Shown here piece by piece: positions 9,325-15,052 of a stretch of DNA of 22,948 nucleotides. The position numbers were made by a program, and so were the translations under genes. The notes below the pieces were generated by a model. That model saw only the letters and a program-made list of their open reading frames with translations, was not told the origin of the DNA and did no database searches. Position 1 is the first letter of the stretch; each line of letters starts with the position of its first letter. The stretch is from an uncultured Oscillospiraceae bacterium (GTDB taxonomy: Bacteria; Bacillota; Clostridia; Oscillospirales; Oscillospiraceae). The stretch is from NCBI GenBank assembly GCA_934572445.1, contig CAKTLD010000021.1, forward strand, positions 1 through 22,948. Reading direction: 5' to 3'.

Positions 9325-9358
9325 AAAAAATTAAGCCATGATTTCCATCATGACTTAA
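9325..9358 (-). terminator. Riboswitch-controlled attenuator of the transporter leader
   Basis: TTAAGTCATGAT pairs with ATCATGGCTTAA (one G-U pair) around a GGAA tetraloop and is followed by six U (9325-9330). This is an intrinsic terminator between the lysine aptamer and the transporter ribosome binding site. Its 5' arm repeats GTCATGAT, which also forms the 3' strand of aptamer helix P1, so P1 and alternative pairings can compete. Confidence 0.88.
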
Positions 9359-9416
9359 CACAACATCAGGACCCGTAAACAAATGAGATTTACATGGGAG
9401 CATCCTGCGCTCATCA

Positions 9417-9578
9417 TGACAGCACTCCGTCCTTGCGGACGACAGTCCGGCGGGTATTCCCCGACGACCCAGGCATTTATCAGCCAGGGAGCTGATAAAC
9501 CCTTCGGCGGCATCCCCTTTCGCTCTCCGGTCCTCTGCCGGTCGCCGAGAGCTACTTTTGTCAGCCGCGCCTCTATCA
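9417..9578 (-). ncRNA. Lysine riboswitch (L-box) aptamer
   Basis: On the minus strand the 162-base element carries the L-box conserved blocks in order: GATAGAGGCGCGG, AAAGTAGCTCTC, GAGAGCGAAAGGGGATG, GCCGAAGG, a TTTATCAGC/GCTGATAAA helix whose distal part holds CCTGG, TCGGGGAATACCCG and GGACTGTC. P1 closes as TGATAG (9573-9578) with CTGTCA (9417-9422). A P4-type helix GTCCGCAAGGAC-like hairpin lies near 9428-9442. With the downstream attenuator it should act as an OFF switch: lysine stabilises P1, lets the terminator form and stops transcription of the transporter gene. Between aptamer and attenuator there is a further imperfect stem built from CCC, GTAAA / TTTAC, GGG (about 9372-9396), which may take part in antitermination. 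Confidence 0.93.
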
Positions 9579-9598
9579 AGACTTATGAAATTGTTTGC

Positions 9599-9626
9599 AG
9601 TATACATCATTTTCCGCGTCTGTCAA
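9599..9626 (-). promoter_or_regulatory. Promoter of the lysine riboswitch leader
   Basis: A perfect TTGACA (9621-9626) and TATACT (9599-9604) are 16 bases apart. Transcription should begin about 10-20 bases before the aptamer. Confidence 0.85.
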
Positions 9627-9729
9627 GCAGAAAAGCAGATTTTTTTGGAAGATTCGGGAAACTTTATGCGAAATTATCGCAAATGAGCAGGGCGGTGCGC
9701 GGGATTTGTGAAAATGGGAGAGAGAAAAT

Positions 9730-10863
9730 TCACGCCGCGCAGAACGCCGCAGCCAGCAGGCGGCAGAACAGCTGCCCCCATGTCACGCGCGCCACATCCT
9801 CGCCCGCGAGCAGAGGCAGCGACGCGACGGCTTCGCCCGCGGCGTCGAAGATCTCCAGCGTGCCGAGACCTTCTCCCGCCGCCACCGGCGCTTCGACGCG
9901 CTCCGGCAGCGAGACGGACTGCGTCAGGCCGTTCGCACGGTTCTTTTCCAGCAGCAGCGCGCTGTCCTGCGTCAGCACCGCCTGTACCGTCTTCTGCGTG
10001 CCGAGCATGACGGGCACGGCGGGCAGCGGCGCTTCGGGCGTGACGTTTACGAGCGCGTAGGACGCAAAGCCGTAGTTGAGCATGGCCTTGGCGTCAGAAA
10101 AACGGGCGTCGCTCGTGCTGCCGCCGAGCACGACGGCAATGAGCTCCATACCGCCCTTTTCCGCCGTAGCGCTGATGCAGTATTTGGCCGAGCTCGTCGA
10201 GCCGGTCTTGAGACCCGTTGCTCCCTCATAGAAGCGCACAAGCTTATTGGTGTTGACGAGCATGGATTCCCCATTCCGCAGCGAGTCCATCCAGATCGTC
10301 GTAAAGCGGCGGATATCGGGGTGGTTCAGGATGAGCTCGCGCGACATGAGCGCGATGTCGTAGGCGGAGGTGACATGGCCGTCTGCCGGCAGCCCCGTGC
10401 AGTTGACAAAGTGCGTGTCGTTCATGCCGAGCTCCTGTGCGCGCTCGTTCATGCGCGCGACGAAGGCCTCCTCGCTGCCCGCCAGATGCTCGCCGAGCGC
10501 GACGGCGGCATCGTTGCCGGAGACGACGCATACGGCCTTGATGAGGTCCTCCACGCGCATCTGTTCGCCCTCCTTGAGCCAGATCTGGCTGCCGCCCATC
10601 GAGGCGGCATGGGCAGAGCCCGTGACGGTATCGTCATACGAGAGCGCGCCGGAATCGATGGCCTCCATCGTTAAGAGCAGCGTCATCACCTTTGTCACGC
10701 TTGCGGGTTCGCGCGGCGTGTGCTCATCCTTGGCGTAAAGCACCGTGCCGGTCTGTTTTTCCATCAGCAGGGCGCAGGGTGCGTCGAGCGTGAGCGCTTC
10801 AGCGCGTGCGGGGACGCTCAAAAGCAGGCACAGCAGCAGGAAAAGCGGCAGAAAACGTTTCAT
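9730..10863 (-). CDS. D-alanyl-D-alanine carboxypeptidase (DacF/PBP5-like)
   Basis: A low-molecular-weight penicillin-binding protein that removes the terminal D-Ala from peptidoglycan pentapeptides outside the cell. The 377-residue precursor has a Sec signal peptide (MKRFLPLFLLLCLLLSVPARA). The serine transpeptidase motifs are SVTK at 55-58 (catalytic Ser55), SGN at 115-117 and KTG at 219-221. A beta-rich PBP5 C-terminal domain follows, ending in a hydrophobic amphipathic tail (TWGQLFCRLLAAAFCAA) of the type that attaches these enzymes to the membrane. GGAAAGGAG precedes ATG 10863. The open frame reaches 11046, but the extra part is the tRNA-Gly gene read backwards. It is a single gene, divergent from the tRNA, with no clear terminator after it. 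Confidence 0.95.
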   Translation of the reverse strand: MKRFLPLFLLLCLLLSVPARAEALTLDAPCALLMEKQTGTVLYAKDEHTPREPASVTKVMTLLLTMEAIDSGALSYDDTVTGSAHAASMGGSQIWLKEGEQMRVEDLIKAVCVVSGNDAAVALGEHLAGSEEAFVARMNERAQELGMNDTHFVNCTGLPADGHVTSAYDIALMSRELILNHPDIRRFTTIWMDSLRNGESMLVNTNKLVRFYEGATGLKTGSTSSAKYCISATAEKGGMELIAVVLGGSTSDARFSDAKAMLNYGFASYALVNVTPEAPLPAVPVMLGTQKTVQAVLTQDSALLLEKNRANGLTQSVSLPERVEAPVAAGEGLGTLEIFDAAGEAVASLPLLAGEDVARVTWGQLFCRLLAAAFCAA

Positions 10864-10930
10864 ACAAAGGCTCCTTTCCTTGTCTTGGACCAGAATATGA
10901 AAGAAATTCGGCGGACATGAATTTTTCGCC

Positions 10931-10959
10931 TTGAAATGACAGAAAGAATATGGTATACT
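10931..10959 (+). promoter_or_regulatory. Promoter of tRNA-Gly
   Basis: TTGAAA (10931-10936), a 17-base spacer and TATACT (10954-10959) with an extended -10 TGG. The tRNA starts 13 bases downstream. Confidence 0.85.
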
Positions 10960-10971
10960 CATTTGCGTTCC

Positions 10972-11045
10972 GCAGGGTTGGTATATCGGTATTACAGCGG
11001 CTTCCCAAGCCGTTAAGGCGGGTTCGACTCCCGTACCCTGCTCCA
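10972..11045 (+). tRNA. tRNA-Gly (anticodon CCC)
   Basis: Acceptor GCAGGGT pairs with ACCCTGC, the anticodon stem GCGGC/GCCGT holds loop TTCCCAA (anticodon CCC), the T arm is CGGGT-TCGACTC-CCG with discriminator T as expected for tRNA-Gly, and CCA is encoded. It reads GGG codons. The encoded CCA is also the start of the terminator stem, so the primary transcript ends with almost no trailer. Confidence 0.95.
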
Positions 11046-11082
11046 AAAAGAGTCCACGACGAAAGTCGTGGACTCTTTTTGG
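11043..11082 (+). terminator. Terminator of tRNA-Gly
   Basis: A perfect 18-bp stem, CCAAAAAGAGTCCACGAC and its complement around a GAAA tetraloop. The 5' end of the stem is the tRNA CCA end. Confidence 0.85.
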
Positions 11083-11122
11083 CCTCGACGCGGCGGAGCG
11101 CGTCTCGGCTTGATTCAGATTA

Positions 11123-11402
11123 TTATAGGCGGAAGTGAATTCCGCCTATAACAATTCTCCGCTGCGCTGCGAATTGACGCGCGGCTTTGCATGAGAAATC
11201 CGCGGGACATTGAAAAGCACAGGGACAGGTGAATTGCCCCTGTGCAAATGCTTTTGCGCAGCAAAAGAATTTTACGGCGCAAAAGCGCCGAGGAGACGAA
11301 ATTCCGATAGAAAAGCCGCAGGCTTTTCTATCGGAGGGGATGCAGGCTGCTGCGCGCATAAATCGCCCGCCAACGGCGGGCGATTTCCACACTTGCAGCC
11401 TG
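11123..11402. repeat. Non-coding array of perfect hairpins
   Basis: Within 280 bases there are at least six independent stems: 11123-11151 (12 bp, loop GTGAA), 11217-11245 (8 bp), 11251-11267 (CTTTTGC-GCA-GCAAAAG), 11275-11290 (CGGCGC-AAAA-GCGCCG), 11304-11334 (14 bp perfect, loop GCA) and 11360-11386 (12 bp perfect, loop AAC). The last is enclosed by an outer 8-bp stem CAGGCTGC/GCAGCCTG (11343-11350 with 11395-11402). Open frames here of up to 112 codons lack ribosome binding sites and have Cys- and Arg-rich composition typical of translated hairpins. Hairpin density of this order is not explained by any single terminator; a mosaic of short palindromic elements or a structured RNA are the options. 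Confidence 0.75.
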
Positions 11403-11531
11403 AGAAGTATTTTTCCTGACGCGCACGCCTCAGGGCGGCTTCTCTTGCCGTTTCGCGGCAATTCACCTTCTGCCGTCAGAAAAAACGATTAAAATTGTTT
11501 GCTGCCTGCGGGCAGCAAGGTCTGCGACGCT
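11402..11531 (+). repeat. Interspersed intergenic repeat, copy A
   Basis: About 130 bases that recur as a diverged copy at 16026-16158 in the same orientation. Shared blocks include TGACGCGCAC, GGCGGCTTCTCTTGCCG, GCGGCAATT, CCTTCTG, ATTAAAATTG-like and GCAAGGTCTGCG. Predicted structure: outer helix CTGACG/CGTCAG (11416-11421 with 11474-11479) enclosing the hairpin TTGCCG-TTTCG-CGGCAA (11445-11461), then a second hairpin TTGCTGCC-TGCG-GGCAGCAA (11499-11518) with a UNCG-type tetraloop. A related short hairpin TGCCGC-TTT-GCGGCA lies just beyond (11578-11592). No gene was seen from here to 11609. Confidence 0.8.
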
Positions 11532-11609
11532 GAGTGTCAAAGAAGTTACTGCGCCGATTGGCGGTGCGGGGCGCTGCTGCCGCTTTGCGGCAATGCGCGA
11601 TGGGGATAG

Positions 11610-11879
11610 TTATTTTTCGGCGGAGGTATCGTCTTTGAGTGATGTGGGCTTGCCTTTACCGGTCAGGATGCAGGTGAGGACAAGGGCGGCATAGAGGATG
11701 GCGCAGACGATATCCGGATTGTGGAGATGGTCAAAAAGAAACGAATGGGATACGATGCGGGTGAAAAATGCGCCGCCTGCGATCACAATGAGGAAGTACT
11801 TCAGAATGTGCAGAAAACGGCTGTAAAACGCTGCTTCTCCCGTCGACATATACGGGTTCAGGATATCTCTCAGATTCAC
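11610..11879 (-). CDS. Small two-helix membrane protein, unknown function
   Basis: The 89-residue protein has two hydrophobic segments (about 23-45 and 55-75) and a charged C-terminal tail ending SLKDDTSAEK. The start is GTG at 11879 with AAGGAG eight bases upstream. I recognise no family. Its own promoter overlaps the 3' end of the polysaccharide deacetylase gene, so it can be transcribed separately or by read-through. No terminator was seen before the repeat region that follows on this strand. Confidence 0.7.
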   Translation of the reverse strand: MNLRDILNPYMSTGEAAFYSRFLHILKYFLIVIAGGAFFTRIVSHSFLFDHLHNPDIVCAILYAALVLTCILTGKGKPTSLKDDTSAEK

Positions 11880-11935
11880 AATGCGCTCTCCTTATTATCT
11901 CTTTATCTCTCTTCAGTAGGGGAAGGCTTATTTTC

Positions 11936-11964
11936 GATATACGAAACGATTGACAGGGTGTCAA
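11936..11964 (-). promoter_or_regulatory. Promoter of the two-helix membrane protein, with dyad at -35
   Basis: TTGACA (11959-11964), 17 bases, TATATC (11936-11941). The -35 is half of a perfect dyad TTGACA-GGG-TGTCAA (read on the plus strand at 11950-11964). Confidence 0.55.
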
Positions 11965-11966
11965 GC

Positions 11967-12746
11967 TCAGCGCACATACTCGCTGGCAGGGTGCTGGTCG
12001 CTCACGTTGCAGCGGGGAAGGCGGTAATAGGATTCCCCCAGGTGTGCGCGGCCGTAAACACCCGAGAACGTGACGGAAAAATGCTCGCGCAGGAAGGCTT
12101 CTGCCCAGTCGTCCATATCGCCGAGGGGATAGGTGAAAGCTGTGACGGTCTGGCCGGTCTCGCTCTCGATGCGGTCGATGCTCGTCTGCAGGTCGGGAAA
12201 GATGCGCGCGCCGTACTCCGACTCGGTCTCGCCGTCCATGCGGTTGATGCCGAGTACATCGCTGCGGATGTGATGGTCGTTGGTGTGGGAGGCAAATTCG
12301 ACCAGGCCGCTCGCCGCCATCTCGCGGCACTGCTCCCAACTGAGGAAGCCGGGCTTTTTCTCGTCGATGCGCGCGGTGATCAGCGAGATGGCCGCCTTTG
12401 CGCCGTATTCCTGCAAAATGGGGTAGGCAAGGGTATAGTTGCTGGCATAGCCGTCGTCGAAGGTGAGCAGCACGGGCTTTTCCGGCAGCGGGCTGCCGTC
12501 ATCGCACCGGCCCGCGGCCAGCTCGCGCGGGAGGATAGTGGTGTAGCCGTGGTCGCGCAGCCAGTCGAGGTCGCGGCGCAGCGCGTCCGTGGTCATGGTA
12601 TAATCGGTGATCTTGGCGGGGTCGTCGGTAAAGTCGTGATATTCGAGTACCGTGAAGCGGCCCTCGGCATCGTGCAGATACCAGAGCAGTGCACCGGAGA
12701 GCACGAGCAGCGCAAGCGCCGTCGCAATCAGCATTTTTTTCTTCAA
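11967..12746 (-). CDS. Membrane-anchored polysaccharide deacetylase (NodB homology)
   Basis: A carbohydrate esterase family 4 protein of 259 residues; members remove acetyl groups from peptidoglycan or other extracellular glycans. An N-terminal hydrophobic segment (about 5-24, after KKKM) acts as signal anchor. Motif 1, TFDDG, is at 95-99, with the catalytic base Asp and metal Asp. Motif 2, SHTNDHH, is at 153-159 with the metal His residues. FTYPLGD fits motif 3. TTG at 12746 is ten bases after GGGAG and is my choice; ATG 12776 (ten residues longer) and ATG 12734 are alternatives. The promoter is overlapped by two operator-like dyads, so expression is probably repressed by an unlinked regulator. 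Confidence 0.88.
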   Translation of the reverse strand: MKKKMLIATALALLVLSGALLWYLHDAEGRFTVLEYHDFTDDPAKITDYTMTTDALRRDLDWLRDHGYTTILPRELAAGRCDDGSPLPEKPVLLTFDDGYASNYTLAYPILQEYGAKAAISLITARIDEKKPGFLSWEQCREMAASGLVEFASHTNDHHIRSDVLGINRMDGETESEYGARIFPDLQTSIDRIESETGQTVTAFTYPLGDMDDWAEAFLREHFSVTFSGVYGRAHLGESYYRLPRCNVSDQHPASEYVR

Positions 12747-12786
12747 GACAGATCGTCTCCCTTTTTCTGTTCTCATCTCTCGTACA

Positions 12787-12838
12787 CTCTAACTTGTTAG
12801 AGCATAGATACACTAACAGATTAGAGCCGAATTGTCAA
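12787..12838 (-). promoter_or_regulatory. Promoter with two tandem operator-like dyads
   Basis: TTGACA (12833-12838), 17 bases, extended -10 TGT-TAGTGT (12810-12815). Two related 16-base sites sit on it: CTCTAACTTGTTAGAG (12787-12802, perfect palindrome) and CACTAACAGATTAGAG (12811-12826, imperfect), starting 24 bases apart. One covers the -10 and spacer, the other the start of transcription, so a dimeric repressor bound here would block transcription. TetR or MarR type is a guess; no such regulator is in the window. Confidence 0.65.
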
Positions 12839-12917
12839 GCCGCGAGGGCCGTATAGTAATATAGACGCAAACAGCAGGGAAAAGTTCCGTCCGGTCTATT
12901 AAAAAATTCATAAGATA

Positions 12918-12947
12918 AAAAAAGGGAGGCCGCGGCCTCCCTTTTTT
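12918..12947 (-). terminator. Terminator after the anchored protein gene
   Basis: AAAAAAGGGAGGCCG is followed directly by its reverse complement, a perfect 30-base palindrome with A and T runs outside. It lies four bases past the minus-strand stop codon at 12951 and could also work in the other direction. Confidence 0.85.
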
Positions 12948-12950
12948 ACT

Positions 12951-13457
12951 TTACCAGCCGGCGCTCGCTTTCAGCAGCGAGTAGCGCACGAGCTTGGTTT
13001 CATATTGATAGCTCCAGCCTTGTGGGTCGGTGTAGCGCAGGAGCGAGCCGTCCAGGTAGAGACGCGCGCCCTGAATGTCGCGGTACCAGACCTCGAGTGT
13101 GCTGCCATCGCCGAACGAGAGCAGAAGTCCGTCCTCCTGCGGCGTCCCGGACACGGCTTCGCCCTTGCCTGCGGCAAAGATGGTGCCATAGATGCGCGAG
13201 AGCGCGTCGCTGTCCAGTGCGGCGGTCTCACCGCCGAGGGTGGTGGTGAGAGAACCGTTCTCCCGGGCGTAGAGATCGCTTTCCGTCAGCGACGACATAT
13301 AGCGCTGATAGCGGTGCTCGGCGCGCACGGTGGAAACGATGGGAAAGGCCGCAACGATCAGCAGCGCCAGCGCGATCAGCAGCGGCACGCGCAGCGTGCC
13401 GCCGCGCTCGCGGCGCTCGCGTTTGTGCCGGTCCACGGCGTCATAGAGTTTGGACAT
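12951..13457 (-). CDS. Membrane-anchored protein of unknown function
   Basis: The 168-residue protein has a basic N-terminus (MSKLYDAVDRHKRERRERGG), one hydrophobic helix (about 23-46) and an extracytoplasmic domain with alternating beta-like strands (GLLLSFGDGSTLEVWYRDIQGARLYLDGSLLRY). No motif or family is recognised. The strand pattern suggests a small beta-rich domain. ATG 13457 has GAGGT upstream; the open frame extends much farther, but that part lies antisense to the SDR gene. It has its own promoter and terminator, so it is a single-gene unit. Confidence 0.78.
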   Translation of the reverse strand: MSKLYDAVDRHKRERRERGGTLRVPLLIALALLIVAAFPIVSTVRAEHRYQRYMSSLTESDLYARENGSLTTTLGGETAALDSDALSRIYGTIFAAGKGEAVSGTPQEDGLLLSFGDGSTLEVWYRDIQGARLYLDGSLLRYTDPQGWSYQYETKLVRYSLLKASAGW

Positions 13458-13511
13458 GGGGCAGATACCTCGTTTCTTCGTTTGCCGCGCGATGTCCGTG
13501 CGGCGGGACTT

Positions 13512-13540
13512 ATCATACGATGAAAGCGCGGGAAAGTCAA
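13512..13540 (-). promoter_or_regulatory. Promoter of the anchored protein gene
   Basis: TTGACT (13535-13540), 17-base spacer, TATGAT (13512-13517), about 55 bases before the start codon. Confidence 0.75.
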
Positions 13541-13597
13541 TCAACTGCCGTGCGGAACGCGCCCAACCGGAGGGTGGAAGGGCCCAAAGTCTGCCGC

Positions 13598-13626
13598 TTG
13601 CATTTTTGCCGGCAGTCCCATATAAT
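13598..13626 (+). promoter_or_regulatory. Promoter of the SDR oxidoreductase gene
   Basis: TTGCAT (13598-13603), 17-base spacer, perfect TATAAT (13621-13626). CTGCCG (13591-13596) and CGGCAG (13610-13615) form a small dyad around the -35. Confidence 0.8.
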
Positions 13627-13661
13627 AGCGGCGTTGAAAAAAGAAAGTACGGAGGAAAACG

Positions 13662-14396
13662 ATGAAAAAGGTGGCTCTCATCACGGGTGCATCCCGCGGC
13701 ATAGGCCGTGCGGCCGCGTATCAGCTGGCGCAGGACGGCTGCGCCGTGTGCATCAATTACTATGAGCGAAAGGACAAGGCTGACGAGCTCGCCGCACTGC
13801 TGCGCAGCGAAGGGCACGAGGCCATCACCGTACAGGCGGACGTGTCCGTGCGCGCGCAGGTGGATGAAATGGTCAGACGCTGCGAGCGCGAGCTGGGGCC
13901 GGTGACGCTGCTGGTGAACAATGCGGGTGTTGCGGGGCAGGCGCTCTTTCAGGATGTGACGGATGCGCTGTGGGATCGCTATTTCGGTGTGAACCTCTGC
14001 GGCGCGCGCAACACCATCCAGGCGGTTCTGCCGCACATGCTGCACGAAAAGCGCGGCTGCATCATCAATGTTTCCTCGATCTGGGGGCAGCACGGTGCGT
14101 CGTGTGAGGTGGTATATTCCTGCACGAAGCACGCGCTCATCGGGTTGACGCGCTCGCTTGCGATGGAGCTTGCACCCAGCGGCATCCGCGTCAACTGCGT
14201 GGCGCCCGGGGTCATCGACACGGATATGGTCAAGGTGCTGGGCGAGGAAACGCTCCGGGACCTTGCGGAGCAGACGCCGCTCGGGAGGCTGGGTACGCCT
14301 GAGGACGTGGCCGCGGCGATATCGTATCTGGCATCTGACAGGGCGTCGTTCGTCACGGGACAGGTGCTCGCGGTGGACGGAGCGTTCGTGCTGTAA
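13662..14396 (+). CDS. SDR family oxidoreductase (FabG-like)
   Basis: The 244-residue protein is a classical short-chain dehydrogenase/reductase. The Rossmann motif GASRGIG is at 9-15, NNAG at 86-89, and the catalytic set is Asn111, Ser138/139, Tyr152 and Lys156 (YxxxK). The C-terminal TGQVLAVDGAF strand is typical of 3-oxoacyl-ACP reductase-like enzymes using NAD(P)H. There is no neighbouring fatty acid synthesis cluster, so I do not call it fabG; the substrate is open. GGAGG six bases before the ATG sets the start. It has its own promoter and ends six bases from the convergent dUTPase gene, with no terminator visible between. Confidence 0.92.
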   Translation: MKKVALITGASRGIGRAAAYQLAQDGCAVCINYYERKDKADELAALLRSEGHEAITVQADVSVRAQVDEMVRRCERELGPVTLLVNNAGVAGQALFQDVTDALWDRYFGVNLCGARNTIQAVLPHMLHEKRGCIINVSSIWGQHGASCEVVYSCTKHALIGLTRSLAMELAPSGIRVNCVAPGVIDTDMVKVLGEETLRDLAEQTPLGRLGTPEDVAAAISYLASDRASFVTGQVLAVDGAFVL

Positions 14397-14402
14397 GATG
14401 CA

Positions 14403-14846
14403 TCACCGGCCCGTGCTGCCGAAGCCGCCCGCGCCGCGCGCGGTCTCGGGGAGCGTGTCGGTCTCCTCAAATTCCATCGGCAGGAACGGCAGCAGGATAA
14501 GCTGGGCGACACGGTCACCGTGATGCACGGTGCGCTCCTCGCCGCTGTCGTTGTGCAGGGCGACCATGCACTCGCCGCGGTAATCGCTGTCGATCACGCC
14601 TGTGCAGTTCGCGGGGCGCAGCCCCTGCCTGAGCGCAAGGCCGCTGCGCGCGACGACTGCGCCGAATGTGCCCTCGGGCAGGGCGAAGGAGAGCCCTGTG
14701 TGGAGCAGGACGGTGTGGTGCGGGGGAATGGTGACGGTTTCGTCGCCGTCGAGACAGGCGCACAGGTCGTAACCTGCGGCGAAGGATGAGCCGCGCGCGG
14801 GGAGCTTTGCGTCGGCGCGGAGCTTTTTGATCTGGACCATGGCCAT
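14403..14846 (-). CDS. dut: dUTP diphosphatase
   Basis: Hydrolyses dUTP to dUMP and pyrophosphate, keeping uracil out of DNA and supplying dUMP for dTMP synthesis. The 147-residue trimeric-type enzyme shows all five motifs: AGYDLCA (24-30), ARSGLA (66-71), GVIDSDYRGE (83-92, with the catalytic Asp), GDRVAQL (110-116) and the C-terminal P-loop-like RGAGGFGSTG (137-146). GGAGGT upstream of 14846 favours that ATG over the in-frame one six bases later. It is transcribed alone from TTGCTT-17-TATAAT. Confidence 0.96.
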   Translation of the reverse strand: MAMVQIKKLRADAKLPARGSSFAAGYDLCACLDGDETVTIPPHHTVLLHTGLSFALPEGTFGAVVARSGLALRQGLRPANCTGVIDSDYRGECMVALHNDSGEERTVHHGDRVAQLILLPFLPMEFEETDTLPETARGAGGFGSTGR

Positions 14847-14878
14847 GGGGAAAAGGACCTCCTTTTGTTGATGATCCC

Positions 14879-14907
14879 ATTATAAATCGGGGGCGCGACA
14901 AAAGCAA
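14879..14907 (-). promoter_or_regulatory. Promoter of dut
   Basis: Perfect TATAAT (14879-14884) with TTGCTT (14902-14907) 17 bases upstream. It is divergent from the promoter at 14954. Confidence 0.7.
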
Positions 14908-14953
14908 GCGCAGCGGTTTTGGCACAAAATGGAAGCGGAAAGAGAATTTGTCC

Positions 14954-14982
14954 TTGCAAAACGGACGCTCTTCTGCTATCAT
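14954..14982 (+). promoter_or_regulatory. Promoter of the multi-pass membrane protein gene
   Basis: TTGCAA (14954-14959), 17-base spacer, TATCAT (14977-14982), about 70 bases before the start codon. Confidence 0.65.
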
Positions 14983-15052
14983 ACTATGATGTAATGTTTC
15001 CGCCCGCGGTGGGCGCACACAAAACGATACCCTTTTTTGGAGGCTCGGATAG

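Noticed and set aside
7563..9326. Plus-strand 587-codon open frame antisense to the transporter
   Set aside because: Its Asp/Gly/Glu-rich product is what a hydrophobic gene gives when read in reverse; the minus strand has family motifs, a ribosome binding site and the riboswitch.
10864..11046. N-terminal extension of the carboxypeptidase frame
   Set aside because: It runs through tRNA-Gly backwards (TGVEPALTAWEAAVIPIYQPCG is a translated tRNA), and the signal peptide starts at 10863.
11123..11461. 112-codon minus-strand frame in the hairpin region
   Set aside because: It has no ribosome binding site, a Cys- and Arg-rich product, and lies wholly in palindromes; the related frame at copy B differs.
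11123..11592. CRISPR array
   Set aside because: The palindromes differ from one another in sequence and length, and no regular repeat-spacer period exists; no cas genes are present.
13458..14132. Upstream extension of the anchored protein frame
   Set aside because: It is antisense to the SDR gene and crosses a clear minus-strand promoter and ribosome binding site.
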